In this document: positions 1 to 6,156 of the stretch, one piece after another | Numbering within the stretch: the stretch's first letter is position 1 | How the letters are laid out: each line of letters opens with the position of its first letter | DNA from: Lentimicrobium sp. | GTDB taxonomy: Bacteria > Bacteroidota > Bacteroidia > Bacteroidales > Lentimicrobiaceae | Assembly: GCA_013336205.1 (NCBI GenBank) | Contig: JAAXUD010000186.1 | Span: forward strand, 1-6,156 | Direction: 5' to 3' | DNA length: 6,156 nucleotides | Program-made: the position numbers and the translations under genes | The notes under the pieces: generated by a model | Databases searched by the model: none | The model's input: the letters and a program-made list of their open reading frames with translations, nothing else | Told to the model about the DNA's origin: nothing

Positions 1-30
1 AAAATTGCTGATGTAGAAGTTGATCTGTAG
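1..30 (+). CDS. C-terminal tail of an upstream gene, possibly glutamate synthase large subunit
   Basis: The first ten codons of the window read Lys-Ile-Ala-Asp-Val-Glu-Val-Asp-Leu followed by a TAG stop at 28-30. Nine residues are too few to identify a family. The suggestion that this is the end of gltB rests only on context: the next gene begins as a gltD, and gltB and gltD are usually adjacent and co-transcribed in that order. The 80-bp gap to the next start codon fits co-transcription. The reading frame itself is a guess, because no start or upstream sequence is present. Confidence 0.35.
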   Translation, partial: KIADVEVDL

Positions 31-70
31 ATTATACTTTTCACGATGCAAATTCACATTTATCATTTAC

Positions 71-88
71 CCCGACTTTCAGTCCGGG
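71..88 (+). other. Small hairpin in the gap before the gltD-like start
   Basis: Bases 71-76 (cccgac) can pair with 82-88 (gtccggg) if one C on the 3' side is bulged out, around a five-base loop. The stem has six base pairs, mostly G/C. It is not followed by a T-run, so it is not a typical intrinsic terminator. It may be a stabilising or processing stem in an intercistronic mRNA, or chance. The remainder of 31-110 is A/T-rich, with no clear Shine-Dalgarno sequence before the ATG at 111, which is usual in Bacteroidota. Confidence 0.3.
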
Positions 89-110
89 AAATATTAATAA
101 AATCAAGACC

Positions 111-971
111 ATGAGCGATCCAAACGGATTTTTGAAGATACGGAGAAAAGATGCCGGAAACAGACCTCTTAATGAACGGATTACCGACTTCAGTGAGGTT
201 GAGCAGGTATTAAACAGTGAAGACAGAATGCTTCAGGCAGCCAGGTGCATGGATTGTGGCGTTCCTTTCTGCCATTGGAGCTGCCCGGTTGATAATCTTA
301 TTCCCGAGTGGAATGACCTTTTGTATAAAGGCGACTGGAAAGGTGCCTATATGCGGTTGGCAGCAACCAATAACTTCCCGGAGTTTACGGGTAGAATCTG
401 CCCGGCAAGCTGCGAACATGCCTGTGTACTCAATATCAACCAGGAGCCTGTAACTATCCGCGAAAATGAAGTAGCCATTGTTGAAAAAGCATTTACAGAA
501 GGTTATGTTAAACCGGAGCCTCCTTCAGTTCGCACCGGTAAAAAAGTAGCTGTTATTGGAAGCGGACCTTCAGGAATGGCTGCTGCTGATCTCCTGAACA
601 AAGCTGGCCATTGGGTTACACTTTTTGAAAAAGATGAAAAAGCGGGCGGATTATTACGCTTTGGCATTCCTGATTTTAAACTGAGCAAAGCCGTGGTTGA
701 CAGGCGCTTTAACCTGATGATACAGGAAGGTCTTGTTGTTAAAACTGGTGTAAATATTGGTGTTGATATTTCAGGAAAAGAAATTGTTGATCAGTTCGAC
801 GCAGTTTGTATCGCTGTTGGTGCAATGCATCCCCGCGATTTACAGGCCGAAGGTCGTGAATTCAACGGCATTCATTATGCTATGGATTTTCTGACAACAC
901 AAAACCGGGTAAATAACGGACTAATCGCAGTTGCAGATAACCCGATAAATGCCAAAGACAAAAAAGTGCTG
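111..971 (+). pseudogene. gltD: 5' part of glutamate synthase small subunit gene, truncated
   Basis: GltD is the flavoprotein of NADPH-dependent glutamate synthase. It oxidises NADPH and passes electrons through FAD and Fe-S centres to GltB, which makes glutamate from glutamine and 2-oxoglutarate in the cytoplasm. The fragment keeps the Fer4-type domain (about residues 20-130) with its full set of cysteines, including RCMDCGVPFC at 45-54 and RICPASCEHAC at 95-105. It also keeps the first dinucleotide-binding fold (about 144-265), with QNR at 264-266 just before the break. The expected next motif, GGGDTGSDC-like for NADPH binding, is missing, as is the C-terminal FAD-contacting segment. Without them, electron entry from NADPH should fail. 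A second complete gltD elsewhere in the genome would be expected if glutamate synthase is functional. Confidence 0.8.
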
Positions 972-1478
972 AATACGTTTTGTTATACCGGTGGATTTTC
1001 TGTCTATGCCCTGGCGGCCGGGGCAACACATGTTACTTCCCTCGACAGTTCCCGCAAGGCAATGGATGCACTGGAGGTGAACCTGAAGCTCAATAATGTT
1101 GGAGCTGAAAACCACGAAAGCCTGGTGCTTGATGCTAAATTTTACCTGGGAACAATGCCCGGCGATTTTGACATGGTAGTGCTCGATCCGCCGGCATTTG
1201 CCAAACGGCAGGCCGACCGGCAGAAAGGGCTGCAAGGCTATCGGTTTATAAATACTGCTGCAATTAAGAATATTAAGCCGGGTGGATTGTTGTTTACTTT
1301 TTCCTGTTCACAGGCAATCAACAGCGAGATGTTTACTTCTATGGCCATGTCGGCAGCCATCGATGCCAGGCGAAATGTCCGTATTCTGCATCACCTTGGT
1401 CATTCCGCCGATCATCCGGTAAGTATATTTCATCCGGAAGGAGAGTACCTGAAAGGCCTGGTGCTGAGGGTAGAATAG
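111..1478 (+). CDS. Chimeric protein: GltD N-terminal part joined to RlmI-type methyltransferase domain
   Basis: This single 455-codon frame contains parts of two unrelated enzymes. Residues 1-287 match the start of the glutamate synthase small subunit: cysteines 46, 49, 54, 58, 97, 101 and 105 in the Fe-S domain, then the FAD-binding VIGSGPSG at 148-155 and GGLLRFGIP at 179-187. From residue 282 onward the protein matches the C-terminal half of an RlmI-family class I SAM-dependent rRNA methyltransferase: NTFCYTGGFS at 288-297, acidic Asp312, LDPPAFAK at 358-365, FSCS at 397-400, and the family-typical ending HPEGEYLKGL. The ATG at 111 gives the usual GltD N-terminus. GltD proteins usually have about 470-495 residues and RlmI about 390-400, so roughly 190-210 residues are missing on each side of the join. 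The NADPH-binding half of GltD and the PUA/RNA-binding half of RlmI are both absent, so neither normal activity is expected. The frame is intact, so a stable protein could be made. An assembly artefact remains possible. Confidence 0.85.
   Translation: MSDPNGFLKIRRKDAGNRPLNERITDFSEVEQVLNSEDRMLQAARCMDCGVPFCHWSCPVDNLIPEWNDLLYKGDWKGAYMRLAATNNFPEFTGRICPASCEHACVLNINQEPVTIRENEVAIVEKAFTEGYVKPEPPSVRTGKKVAVIGSGPSGMAAADLLNKAGHWVTLFEKDEKAGGLLRFGIPDFKLSKAVVDRRFNLMIQEGLVVKTGVNIGVDISGKEIVDQFDAVCIAVGAMHPRDLQAEGREFNGIHYAMDFLTTQNRVNNGLIAVADNPINAKDKKVLNTFCYTGGFSVYALAAGATHVTSLDSSRKAMDALEVNLKLNNVGAENHESLVLDAKFYLGTMPGDFDMVVLDPPAFAKRQADRQKGLQGYRFINTAAIKNIKPGGLLFTFSCSQAINSEMFTSMAMSAAIDARRNVRILHHLGHSADHPVSIFHPEGEYLKGLVLRVE
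954..971 (+). other. Fusion junction between gltD-like and rlmI-like sequence
   Basis: This stretch encodes Lys-Asp-Lys-Lys-Val-Leu (residues 282-287). In GltD proteins a similar A-K-x-K-x-V-L segment leads into the second Rossmann fold. In RlmI proteins a similar K-x-K-x-V-L segment leads into the SAM-binding fold. The protein reads as GltD before it and as RlmI after it. The exact breakpoint cannot be placed within the stretch, because these codons could belong to either parent. That pattern is expected for recombination, or mis-joining, at a short shared sequence. Confidence 0.65.
954..1478 (+). pseudogene. rlmI: 3' part of 23S rRNA (cytosine-C5) methyltransferase gene, truncated
   Basis: RlmI-family enzymes transfer a methyl group from SAM to C5 of a cytosine in 23S rRNA (C1962 in E. 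coli). The fragment is the catalytic Rossmann domain: motif I (FCYTGGFSVYALAAGA, 290-305), an acidic residue in SLDSS at 310-314, a VxLN-like helix near 323-329, motif IV LDPPAFAK at 358-365, GYRFIN at 376-381, and the FSCS strand at 397-400. It ends at the family's natural C-terminus. The N-terminal PUA domain and linker domain that bind RNA are missing, so normal rRNA recognition is unlikely. Related subfamilies of the same methyltransferase group cannot be fully excluded, but the tail sequence strongly favours the RlmI type. Confidence 0.75.
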
Positions 1479-1491
1479 CGTTTTTCAACTC

Positions 1492-3234
1492 TCATTCACC
1501 AGTGGTAATCATGTCAAGTTTCTCACGGATATACTGGTCTCTTATTTTGTTAAATTCAGCCGGTAACCCATGTCCTGAATTGGGGTAAACGATGTATTTT
1601 TTCTCAGTTTTAAGATTATTGTAAGCCGCAAAATTGATACGGGGCGGACAGGTTACATCCACCAGGCCAACAGCCATAAAAACGCTGGCAGTAATCCAGG
1701 GCGCAAGATTCTTGATGTCGATGTAACTCAGGGTATTTAAAATGCCTTCAATGCCAAACTCAGGATGGGCTTCAGCGTATTCATTCCATTCATTGGCAGG
1801 CCATTCAGCAATTTTAATGTATTCAGGGAAGTCGCTTAAAAAAGGGACAAGCGGCACTGCAACTTTAATGCGGTTACCGCAAAGTGCTGCGGTAGCAAAA
1901 CTTAAAGCACCGCCCTGGCTTCCGCCTTCAACAGCAACCCGGTTAGTATCTACCTCTGGCCTGGAAAACAGGAAGTCAATCGCACGCAAGCAATCCATGT
2001 AGGCTCCCCTGTAGATATATTGCTCTTTATTCTCAATGTGATGAGTCAGAAACCCTGGAAATCCGGGATTCACATCATCCCTGCTGTTGCCATGTCCGCG
2101 GATATTGAGCCCGAGACTTACTACATTGTCATCGTTAAATGTCCAGTCTGATTGCATATCTGAGCTGAATCCCTGCACGGTGAGAACTGCGGGGTACTTC
2201 CCGGGCTTTTTTGGGGTAAGCAACCAGGCCCGAACCAGCACATTGCCCAGTGAGCGCATCTCTACTAAATAACAATCGCGGGCATCAGTACTTAAACTGT
2301 CAATTTTTATCAGTTTGTATTGCGGATCGACTGCGGCCAACTCACTTTTTGCCTTTTGCCAGTATTGCGCAAAGTCAGGTTTCGCATCTGCGATCGTGGT
2401 CATCTTTTCAGGGTCAACAGCAAAATTGAATTTCACCTGTTTTGTTGTTTCAGAAGCAGTCAGGTATGCGGTAACCAGGAAGATGCCGGGTTGGAGGCCG
2501 GAAACCGGAAATGAGACAACAGAAACTGATCTTTTTGCAATACTGATGTTTGATTCCTGCACAGAAACCGTATCAAAGAAGTCGTTACGAACCACAATCT
2601 TTAGTATTCCTTTTATTTTCTCAGGATTGTTATTATGGATTTCAATGGGTAGTGTTAACGCTGAAATGTTTTTAAGAACCCTGTCAGGTTCTGCGAAGGC
2701 AGGTGCCATAGATAATAAATCACCTTTGCCGCAAACCACCAGCGAAATGTCATCTCCATAGATTCCCCCACCGCCGCTATAATCAAAAACCCTGACTGAA
2801 ATGGTGTTTGGTTTGTCCCATTTTATCAGGTCGGCGGGAATAGAATACACCCGGTCAACATCGTATTTGCAATCATAATTCGGAGGGACATCGCCATTTT
2901 TGCCAATAAGTGTTCCATTAAAATAGGTAAAATCAACATCATCAATTCGGGCAAGTCTTAGTGTTAAGCCGCCGTTTTTCTCTGCTGCCTTTTTATATTT
3001 TGAGGAGATTACCACTTGCTGTCTGTACCAGCCAAATCCATCATAATCCTTAAACCCCCAGTTTTCCCATAATTTTCCAATTCTGGCATCAACCCATTTG
3101 CTGTCATCAAAACCGGGGCTTATCCAGGCAGAGTCGTCTCCGACAGAGAATTTCCATTGGTTGCCCAGAAGGTTTTGCGCCTGAAGTGAAAAATACAATA
3201 ATGCTGTAATTAAAAGGAAGATTAGTTTTTTCAT
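1492..3234 (-). CDS. Secreted AXE1-like (CE7-related) esterase with N-terminal jelly-roll domain
   Basis: This is probably a secreted carbohydrate esterase that removes acetyl or other acyl groups from glycans; the substrate is not readable from sequence. Residues 1-20 form a signal peptide (Lys-Lys, hydrophobic core, ending LQAQ) with no lipobox cysteine, so periplasmic or extracellular location is likely. Residues about 21-168 resemble the jelly-roll sugar-binding domain of GH2-type glycosidases (FDDSKW at 42-47, DGFGWYRQQ at 65-73). Residues about 185-273 look like a beta-sandwich linker. Residues about 275-575 are an AXE1-type alpha/beta hydrolase opening with DFAQYWQKA at 287-295. The likely nucleophile is Ser439 in GGSQGG, with Asp526 in GLVDVTCPP and His555 in NSGHGLP. 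Canonical CE7 enzymes have about 320 residues with RGQ and HE motifs; here these read RGHG (379-382) and HG, so the assignment is to the fold rather than to a proven acetyl xylan esterase. The start at 3234 is set by the signal peptide. The gene converges on the chimeric gene with 13 bp between stops, and no terminator hairpin is visible. Confidence 0.85.
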   Translation of the reverse strand: MKKLIFLLITALLYFSLQAQNLLGNQWKFSVGDDSAWISPGFDDSKWVDARIGKLWENWGFKDYDGFGWYRQQVVISSKYKKAAEKNGGLTLRLARIDDVDFTYFNGTLIGKNGDVPPNYDCKYDVDRVYSIPADLIKWDKPNTISVRVFDYSGGGGIYGDDISLVVCGKGDLLSMAPAFAEPDRVLKNISALTLPIEIHNNNPEKIKGILKIVVRNDFFDTVSVQESNISIAKRSVSVVSFPVSGLQPGIFLVTAYLTASETTKQVKFNFAVDPEKMTTIADAKPDFAQYWQKAKSELAAVDPQYKLIKIDSLSTDARDCYLVEMRSLGNVLVRAWLLTPKKPGKYPAVLTVQGFSSDMQSDWTFNDDNVVSLGLNIRGHGNSRDDVNPGFPGFLTHHIENKEQYIYRGAYMDCLRAIDFLFSRPEVDTNRVAVEGGSQGGALSFATAALCGNRIKVAVPLVPFLSDFPEYIKIAEWPANEWNEYAEAHPEFGIEGILNTLSYIDIKNLAPWITASVFMAVGLVDVTCPPRINFAAYNNLKTEKKYIVYPNSGHGLPAEFNKIRDQYIREKLDMITTGE

Positions 3235-3471
3235 TGGAGAATGGTTTGAGGCTGCAATTTACGTTTGTTCGTTTATATTTCTGATAGAAATCTGGCTTAA
3301 AAACAAGATAACAAATACAAATTCCGTTACAGTATATGCCCGATAAGGCTTTGTAGGATTATTTAATGGGTTTGTTGATATTGAAGTAATATGAGTTGGG
3401 ATAACCAGCATTTACAACTGTTCAACATCGCACACTGCCTTCCTGTTTTCGTTCAATCGGTTTAGGCTGAG

Positions 3472-3481
3472 TTTAGCTAAA
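3472..3481. repeat. Perfect 10-bp palindrome, possible operator half of a regulatory site
   Basis: TTTAGCTAAA is identical to its own reverse complement. It lies 92 bp upstream of the ATG at 3574 and about 240 bp upstream of the esterase start. A second copy of its left arm, TTTAGGCT, lies at 3461-3468. Dimeric regulators often bind such sites, but a 10-bp A/T-rich palindrome can arise by chance and no cognate regulator is in the window. Confidence 0.25.
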
Positions 3482-3485
3482 TAGC

Positions 3486-3501
3486 AATATATCAGTATAT
3501 T
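3486..3501. repeat. A/T inverted repeat upstream of the outer-membrane protein gene
   Basis: AATATA at 3486-3491 and TATATT at 3496-3501 are perfect inverted copies around TCAG. The stem is all A/T and would be weak in RNA, so a DNA-level role (protein binding or helix melting near a promoter) is more plausible than a terminator. It sits 4 bp beyond the perfect palindrome at 3472-3481, so the two may form one composite site. Chance is a serious alternative in A/T-rich DNA. Confidence 0.25.
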
Positions 3502-3573
3502 AAAAATTGGCATGGTTTTAATGTAACAATTGGTTTATATCTCAGTCTTTATATAAATTATATTCATTGCTCA

Positions 3574-6156
3574 ATGAGAATATTGCTGGTTATTGCACTG
3601 ATAATGCTGCTTGGCGATTTTCAGTCACTCGCCATACCCGATAGCCTTAGGTCATATACGCCTGCGAAAGTAAATGGCAAGCTGCCGTTGGCAGATGGAC
3701 TTATCAGCCCGGACGAATGGCCGGATTCAGGCTGGGCGACGGGTTTTATTCAGCAGAAACCCCTGGAAGGGCAACCGGAAAGCCAGCAAACCAGCTTCAA
3801 TATTATGTACGATAACGACCATATTTATGTGGCGTTCAGGATGCTTGAAAAAGAGCCCGATAAAATAAGCCGCCGTTTGTCGCGCCGGGATGAAATGGAA
3901 GGAGATATGGTGGGCATTCAGATCGATAGTTATTTTGACAAGACTACTGCATTCTTTTTCTGGATTACAGCTGCAGGCGTTAAGATCGACGGAGTTTTAG
4001 TGGATGGAAACAGCGGAGAAGACATGTCGTGGGATGCGGTTTGGACAGGAAAACATAGCTTTGATAGCCTGGGCTGGAGTGCAGAAATGCGCATTCCACT
4101 TACTCAGCTCAGGTTTTCCAGCGCTGAAACTCACACATGGGGATTGCAGGTACTGCGTTATATTCAGCGCCACGACGAAGTGGATTTGTGGCAGCCTATT
4201 CCCCGCGATGCCTCTACCTGGGTTAGCAGGTTTGGCACCCTCGAAGGCCTCAGGGGAATTCATCCGAAACGTCAGATAGAACTGATGCCATATGCAGTAG
4301 CTTCAGCCGAAAGTTACCAGGCTGAAGAAGGAAATCCATTCCGCACTGGAAAATCATCTGATTTGTCGGCTGGTCTCGATGGAAAAATCGGGATTACCAA
4401 CAATATGATCCTTGACTTCACCATCAATCCAGATTTCGGACAAGTTGAGGCAGATCCCTCAGAGGTCAACCTTTCTGCCTATGAATCCTATTTTGAAGAG
4501 AAAAGACCTTTTTTTGTGGAAGGCAGGAATATTCTGAGTTTTGGGATTACACCCGGTGATAATGAATCTTCCAGCGATAATCTTTTCTATTCCCGGCGCA
4601 TTGGCCGATCCCCGCAACGCAATCTCTCAGATTACGACTATTCAGATGCCCCCGGCAATACCACAATACTCGGGGCATTCAAGCTTACCGGGAAAACCCG
4701 TAACGGATGGTCGGTCGGCCTGCTTGAATCTGTTACATCCCTTGAAAAAGCGGAGGTTATTCTGGAAGAGAACAGGGAGGAAATCGATGTAGAACCTCTG
4801 ACCAACTATTTCATCGGCCGCCTGCAGAAGGATTTCAACAAGGGGACAACCAGGGTTGGCGGGATGTTTACTGCCGTAAACCGGGATATTGAGGATGTTG
4901 CAATGAATAACCTCCACAAAGCTGCGTACACAGGTGGCATCGACTTTTATCACACCTGGAAAGACAGGACATATTATCTCAATATAAAGGGAATCTTTAG
5001 CCAGGTAAAAGGAGATTCACTGGCAATTAAGGAAACCCAGGAATCATCGGCGAGGTATTTCCAGCGTCCTGATGCGGATTATTTAAAATACGATCCATCG
5101 CGCACTTCACTTTCAGGCCATGCCGGTGTTGTAGAGTTTGGAAAGGCAGGGAGCGGCAGCTGGCGTTACACAACATGGATCAACTGGCGTTCTCCGGGAT
5201 TTGAGATTAACGATGCCGGCTATCAGCAGCGGTCTGACGATATCTTCCAGGTGATCTGGGTCGGTTACCGGTATTACAAGCCATTCAGCATTTTTAAGGA
5301 AATAAGCCTGAACTTCAATCAATGGAGCGGCTGGGATTTTGGTCTCAATAACAGATATTCAGGCGTCAATGTGAATGCAAATGCACAGTTCATAAACCAG
5401 TGGAATTACTCTTTTGGTGTAAACAGGGATTTCGATGTGCGATCGAACTATATTTTACGCGGTGGCCCTTCAATGCTGATGCCGGGTGGCAACAACCTCT
5501 GGACTTCTCTTTCAACTGACAATTCAAAGAAAATCAATGCCGGAATAAGTTATAGTATATTTGATGGGGATGAGGGAAATGCAAAATTCCAGAACCTGAG
5601 TTTCCGCTTAACCTGGGCTCCGGTGAATGCCATGACCATTTCTATGACCCCATTTTACAGTTCTGAAAAAAATACGCTACAATACGTGGAAACAAATACG
5701 ATGCAGGGTGATGATCGCTTTGTTTTTGCTTCACTTGATCAGGAAACCTTCGGATTACAATTGCGGCTGAATGTGGGAATTACACCCGACCTCACTATCC
5801 AGTATTATGGTCAGCCATTTATTTCAGCCGGGAGTTATACTGAGTACAAAATGATCACAGATCCGAAAGCCGCTGCGTTCACTGACAGGTTCAATCTGTA
5901 TAATGATGCACAACTTAGCTATAACAGCGAAAGTGAGGTATACAGTATTGACGAAGATATGAACGGGTCTTCAGACTATTCATTTGATAAACCAGATTTT
6001 AATGCCTTTTATTTTATCTCCAACCTGGTTATTCGTTGGGAATACCTTCCTGGTTCATCGGTTTACCTGATATGGTCACAGAACCGCGAGGACTATCAGT
6101 CACAGGGCGTATTTAGTCCGGCTGATGACCTGGAGTACCTTTCAACAATATATCCG
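3574..6156 (+). CDS. CBM9-like/DUF5916 outer-membrane protein, 3' end beyond window
   Basis: The frame stays open for 861 codons to the window edge with no stop. Residues 1-20 are a signal peptide (M-R-I, hydrophobic core, cleavage likely after SLA). Residues about 35-226 form a CBM9-like domain: LADGLISPDEW at 39-49, then alternating strands, ending in TWVSRFGTLEGL at 215-226. The DUF5916 hallmark follows: NPDFGQVEADP at 285-295 and FEEKRPFFVEG at 307-317. After that, amphipathic strands rich in Tyr, Trp and Phe alternate with polar turns, as in an outer-membrane beta-barrel. The closing YLIWSQNRED-like strand suggests that only a few tens of residues are missing, since family members usually have about 730-900. 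The function of the family is not established; carbohydrate binding is inferred from the CBM9 resemblance only. The start is secure: this is the only in-frame ATG between the stop at 3478-3480 and the signal peptide core. It is divergent from the esterase gene. Confidence 0.85.
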   Translation, partial: MRILLVIALIMLLGDFQSLAIPDSLRSYTPAKVNGKLPLADGLISPDEWPDSGWATGFIQQKPLEGQPESQQTSFNIMYDNDHIYVAFRMLEKEPDKISRRLSRRDEMEGDMVGIQIDSYFDKTTAFFFWITAAGVKIDGVLVDGNSGEDMSWDAVWTGKHSFDSLGWSAEMRIPLTQLRFSSAETHTWGLQVLRYIQRHDEVDLWQPIPRDASTWVSRFGTLEGLRGIHPKRQIELMPYAVASAESYQAEEGNPFRTGKSSDLSAGLDGKIGITNNMILDFTINPDFGQVEADPSEVNLSAYESYFEEKRPFFVEGRNILSFGITPGDNESSSDNLFYSRRIGRSPQRNLSDYDYSDAPGNTTILGAFKLTGKTRNGWSVGLLESVTSLEKAEVILEENREEIDVEPLTNYFIGRLQKDFNKGTTRVGGMFTAVNRDIEDVAMNNLHKAAYTGGIDFYHTWKDRTYYLNIKGIFSQVKGDSLAIKETQESSARYFQRPDADYLKYDPSRTSLSGHAGVVEFGKAGSGSWRYTTWINWRSPGFEINDAGYQQRSDDIFQVIWVGYRYYKPFSIFKEISLNFNQWSGWDFGLNNRYSGVNVNANAQFINQWNYSFGVNRDFDVRSNYILRGGPSMLMPGGNNLWTSLSTDNSKKINAGISYSIFDGDEGNAKFQNLSFRLTWAPVNAMTISMTPFYSSEKNTLQYVETNTMQGDDRFVFASLDQETFGLQLRLNVGITPDLTIQYYGQPFISAGSYTEYKMITDPKAAAFTDRFNLYNDAQLSYNSESEVYSIDEDMNGSSDYSFDKPDFNAFYFISNLVIRWEYLPGSSVYLIWSQNREDYQSQGVFSPADDLEYLSTIYP

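Larger units (their letters stand above)
3235..3573. other. Divergent intergenic region, A/T-rich, no gene recognised
   Basis: This 339-bp stretch separates the leftward esterase gene from the rightward outer-membrane protein gene, so promoters for both should lie here. No convincing match to the Bacteroidota promoter pattern (TTG, about 19 bases, TAnnTTTG) was found at sensible distances for either gene. TATATTCA at 3559-3566 is a weak -7-like match, but it lies only about 8 bp from the ATG and has no correctly spaced TTG. No tRNA-like fold, riboswitch or coding sequence is recognised. The right half is notably A/T-rich and holds two short inverted repeats, listed separately. Confidence 0.6.

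Noticed and set aside
71..88. The short G/C hairpin as an intrinsic terminator of the upstream gene
   Set aside because: The stem is only six base pairs with a bulge, and an A/T mix rather than a T-run follows. It is kept only as a possible mRNA structure.
900..1000. A sequencing frameshift as the cause of the GltD-to-RlmI switch
   Set aside because: The frame is continuous and the two sides belong to different protein families. A frameshift could not replace one family by another or remove hundreds of residues.
111..1478. Interpretation as a natural bifunctional glutamate synthase/rRNA methyltransferase
   Set aside because: A working fusion would normally keep whole domains from both parents. 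Here the NADPH-binding half of GltD and the RNA-binding half of RlmI are both missing, and the join falls inside Rossmann folds rather than in a linker.
1479..1491. A bidirectional terminator between the convergent genes
   Set aside because: The 13-bp gap contains a short T-run but no inverted repeat, and the flanking gene ends show no convincing hairpin either.
2315..2761. A 148-codon frame on the + strand opposite the esterase gene, and other frames antisense to or overlapping the three main genes
   Set aside because: They lie wholly within well-supported genes in other frames, show no family resemblance or signal sequence, and have composition typical of shadow frames.
3391..3465. A 24-codon ATG-to-TAG reading frame in the divergent intergenic region
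   Set aside because: It has no ribosome binding site, no recognisable motif and no membrane or toxin-like character. Frames of this length are expected by chance.
3604..3606. Alternative start at the second in-frame ATG (Met11) of the barrel protein
   Set aside because: It would cut off half of the signal peptide, including its positively charged N-terminus. The ATG at 3574 gives a complete signal sequence.

Overview
The window looks like chromosomal DNA of a member of the Bacteroidota. The evidence is indirect: start codons lack strong Shine-Dalgarno sequences and sit behind A/T-rich leaders, one secreted protein has a signal peptide ending in Q-A-Q, and another belongs to the CBM9-like/DUF5916 outer-membrane family, which is common in this phylum. 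No RNA genes, insertion sequences, CRISPR arrays or phage genes are visible.

Left part (1-1478, + strand). The last codons of an upstream gene end at 30, possibly gltB (glutamate synthase large subunit). After a short gap comes one uninterrupted 455-codon frame that is a chimera. Residues 1 to about 287 are the N-terminal part of the glutamate synthase small subunit GltD, with its Fe-S cysteine domain and the first FAD-binding Rossmann motif. From about residue 282 to the end it is the C-terminal SAM-dependent methyltransferase domain of an RlmI-type 23S rRNA (cytosine-C5) methyltransferase. Both families can plausibly carry a Lys-Asp-Lys-Lys-Val-Leu segment at the start of a Rossmann strand, and the join lies exactly there. 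Each half has lost its other half, so this is probably a deletion or recombination product, or an assembly chimera, rather than a designed bifunctional enzyme.

Middle (1492-3234, - strand). This convergent gene, 13 bp away, encodes a secreted 580-residue esterase. It has a signal peptide, an N-terminal jelly-roll resembling the sugar-binding domain of GH2-type enzymes, a beta-sandwich linker, and a C-terminal AXE1-like alpha/beta hydrolase with a plausible Ser439-Asp526-His555 triad. It departs from the canonical CE7 signature motifs.

Right part (3235-6156). A 339-bp A/T-rich divergent intergenic region carries two small inverted repeats near the rightward gene. It is followed by a long + strand gene, open to the window edge, for an outer-membrane beta-barrel protein with a periplasmic CBM9-like domain and a DUF5916-type region. 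The esterase and the barrel protein are divergently transcribed cell-envelope proteins with apparent carbohydrate links, so a shared role in glycan capture or processing is possible but unproven. They have no evident link to the glutamate synthase or rRNA methyltransferase fragments.
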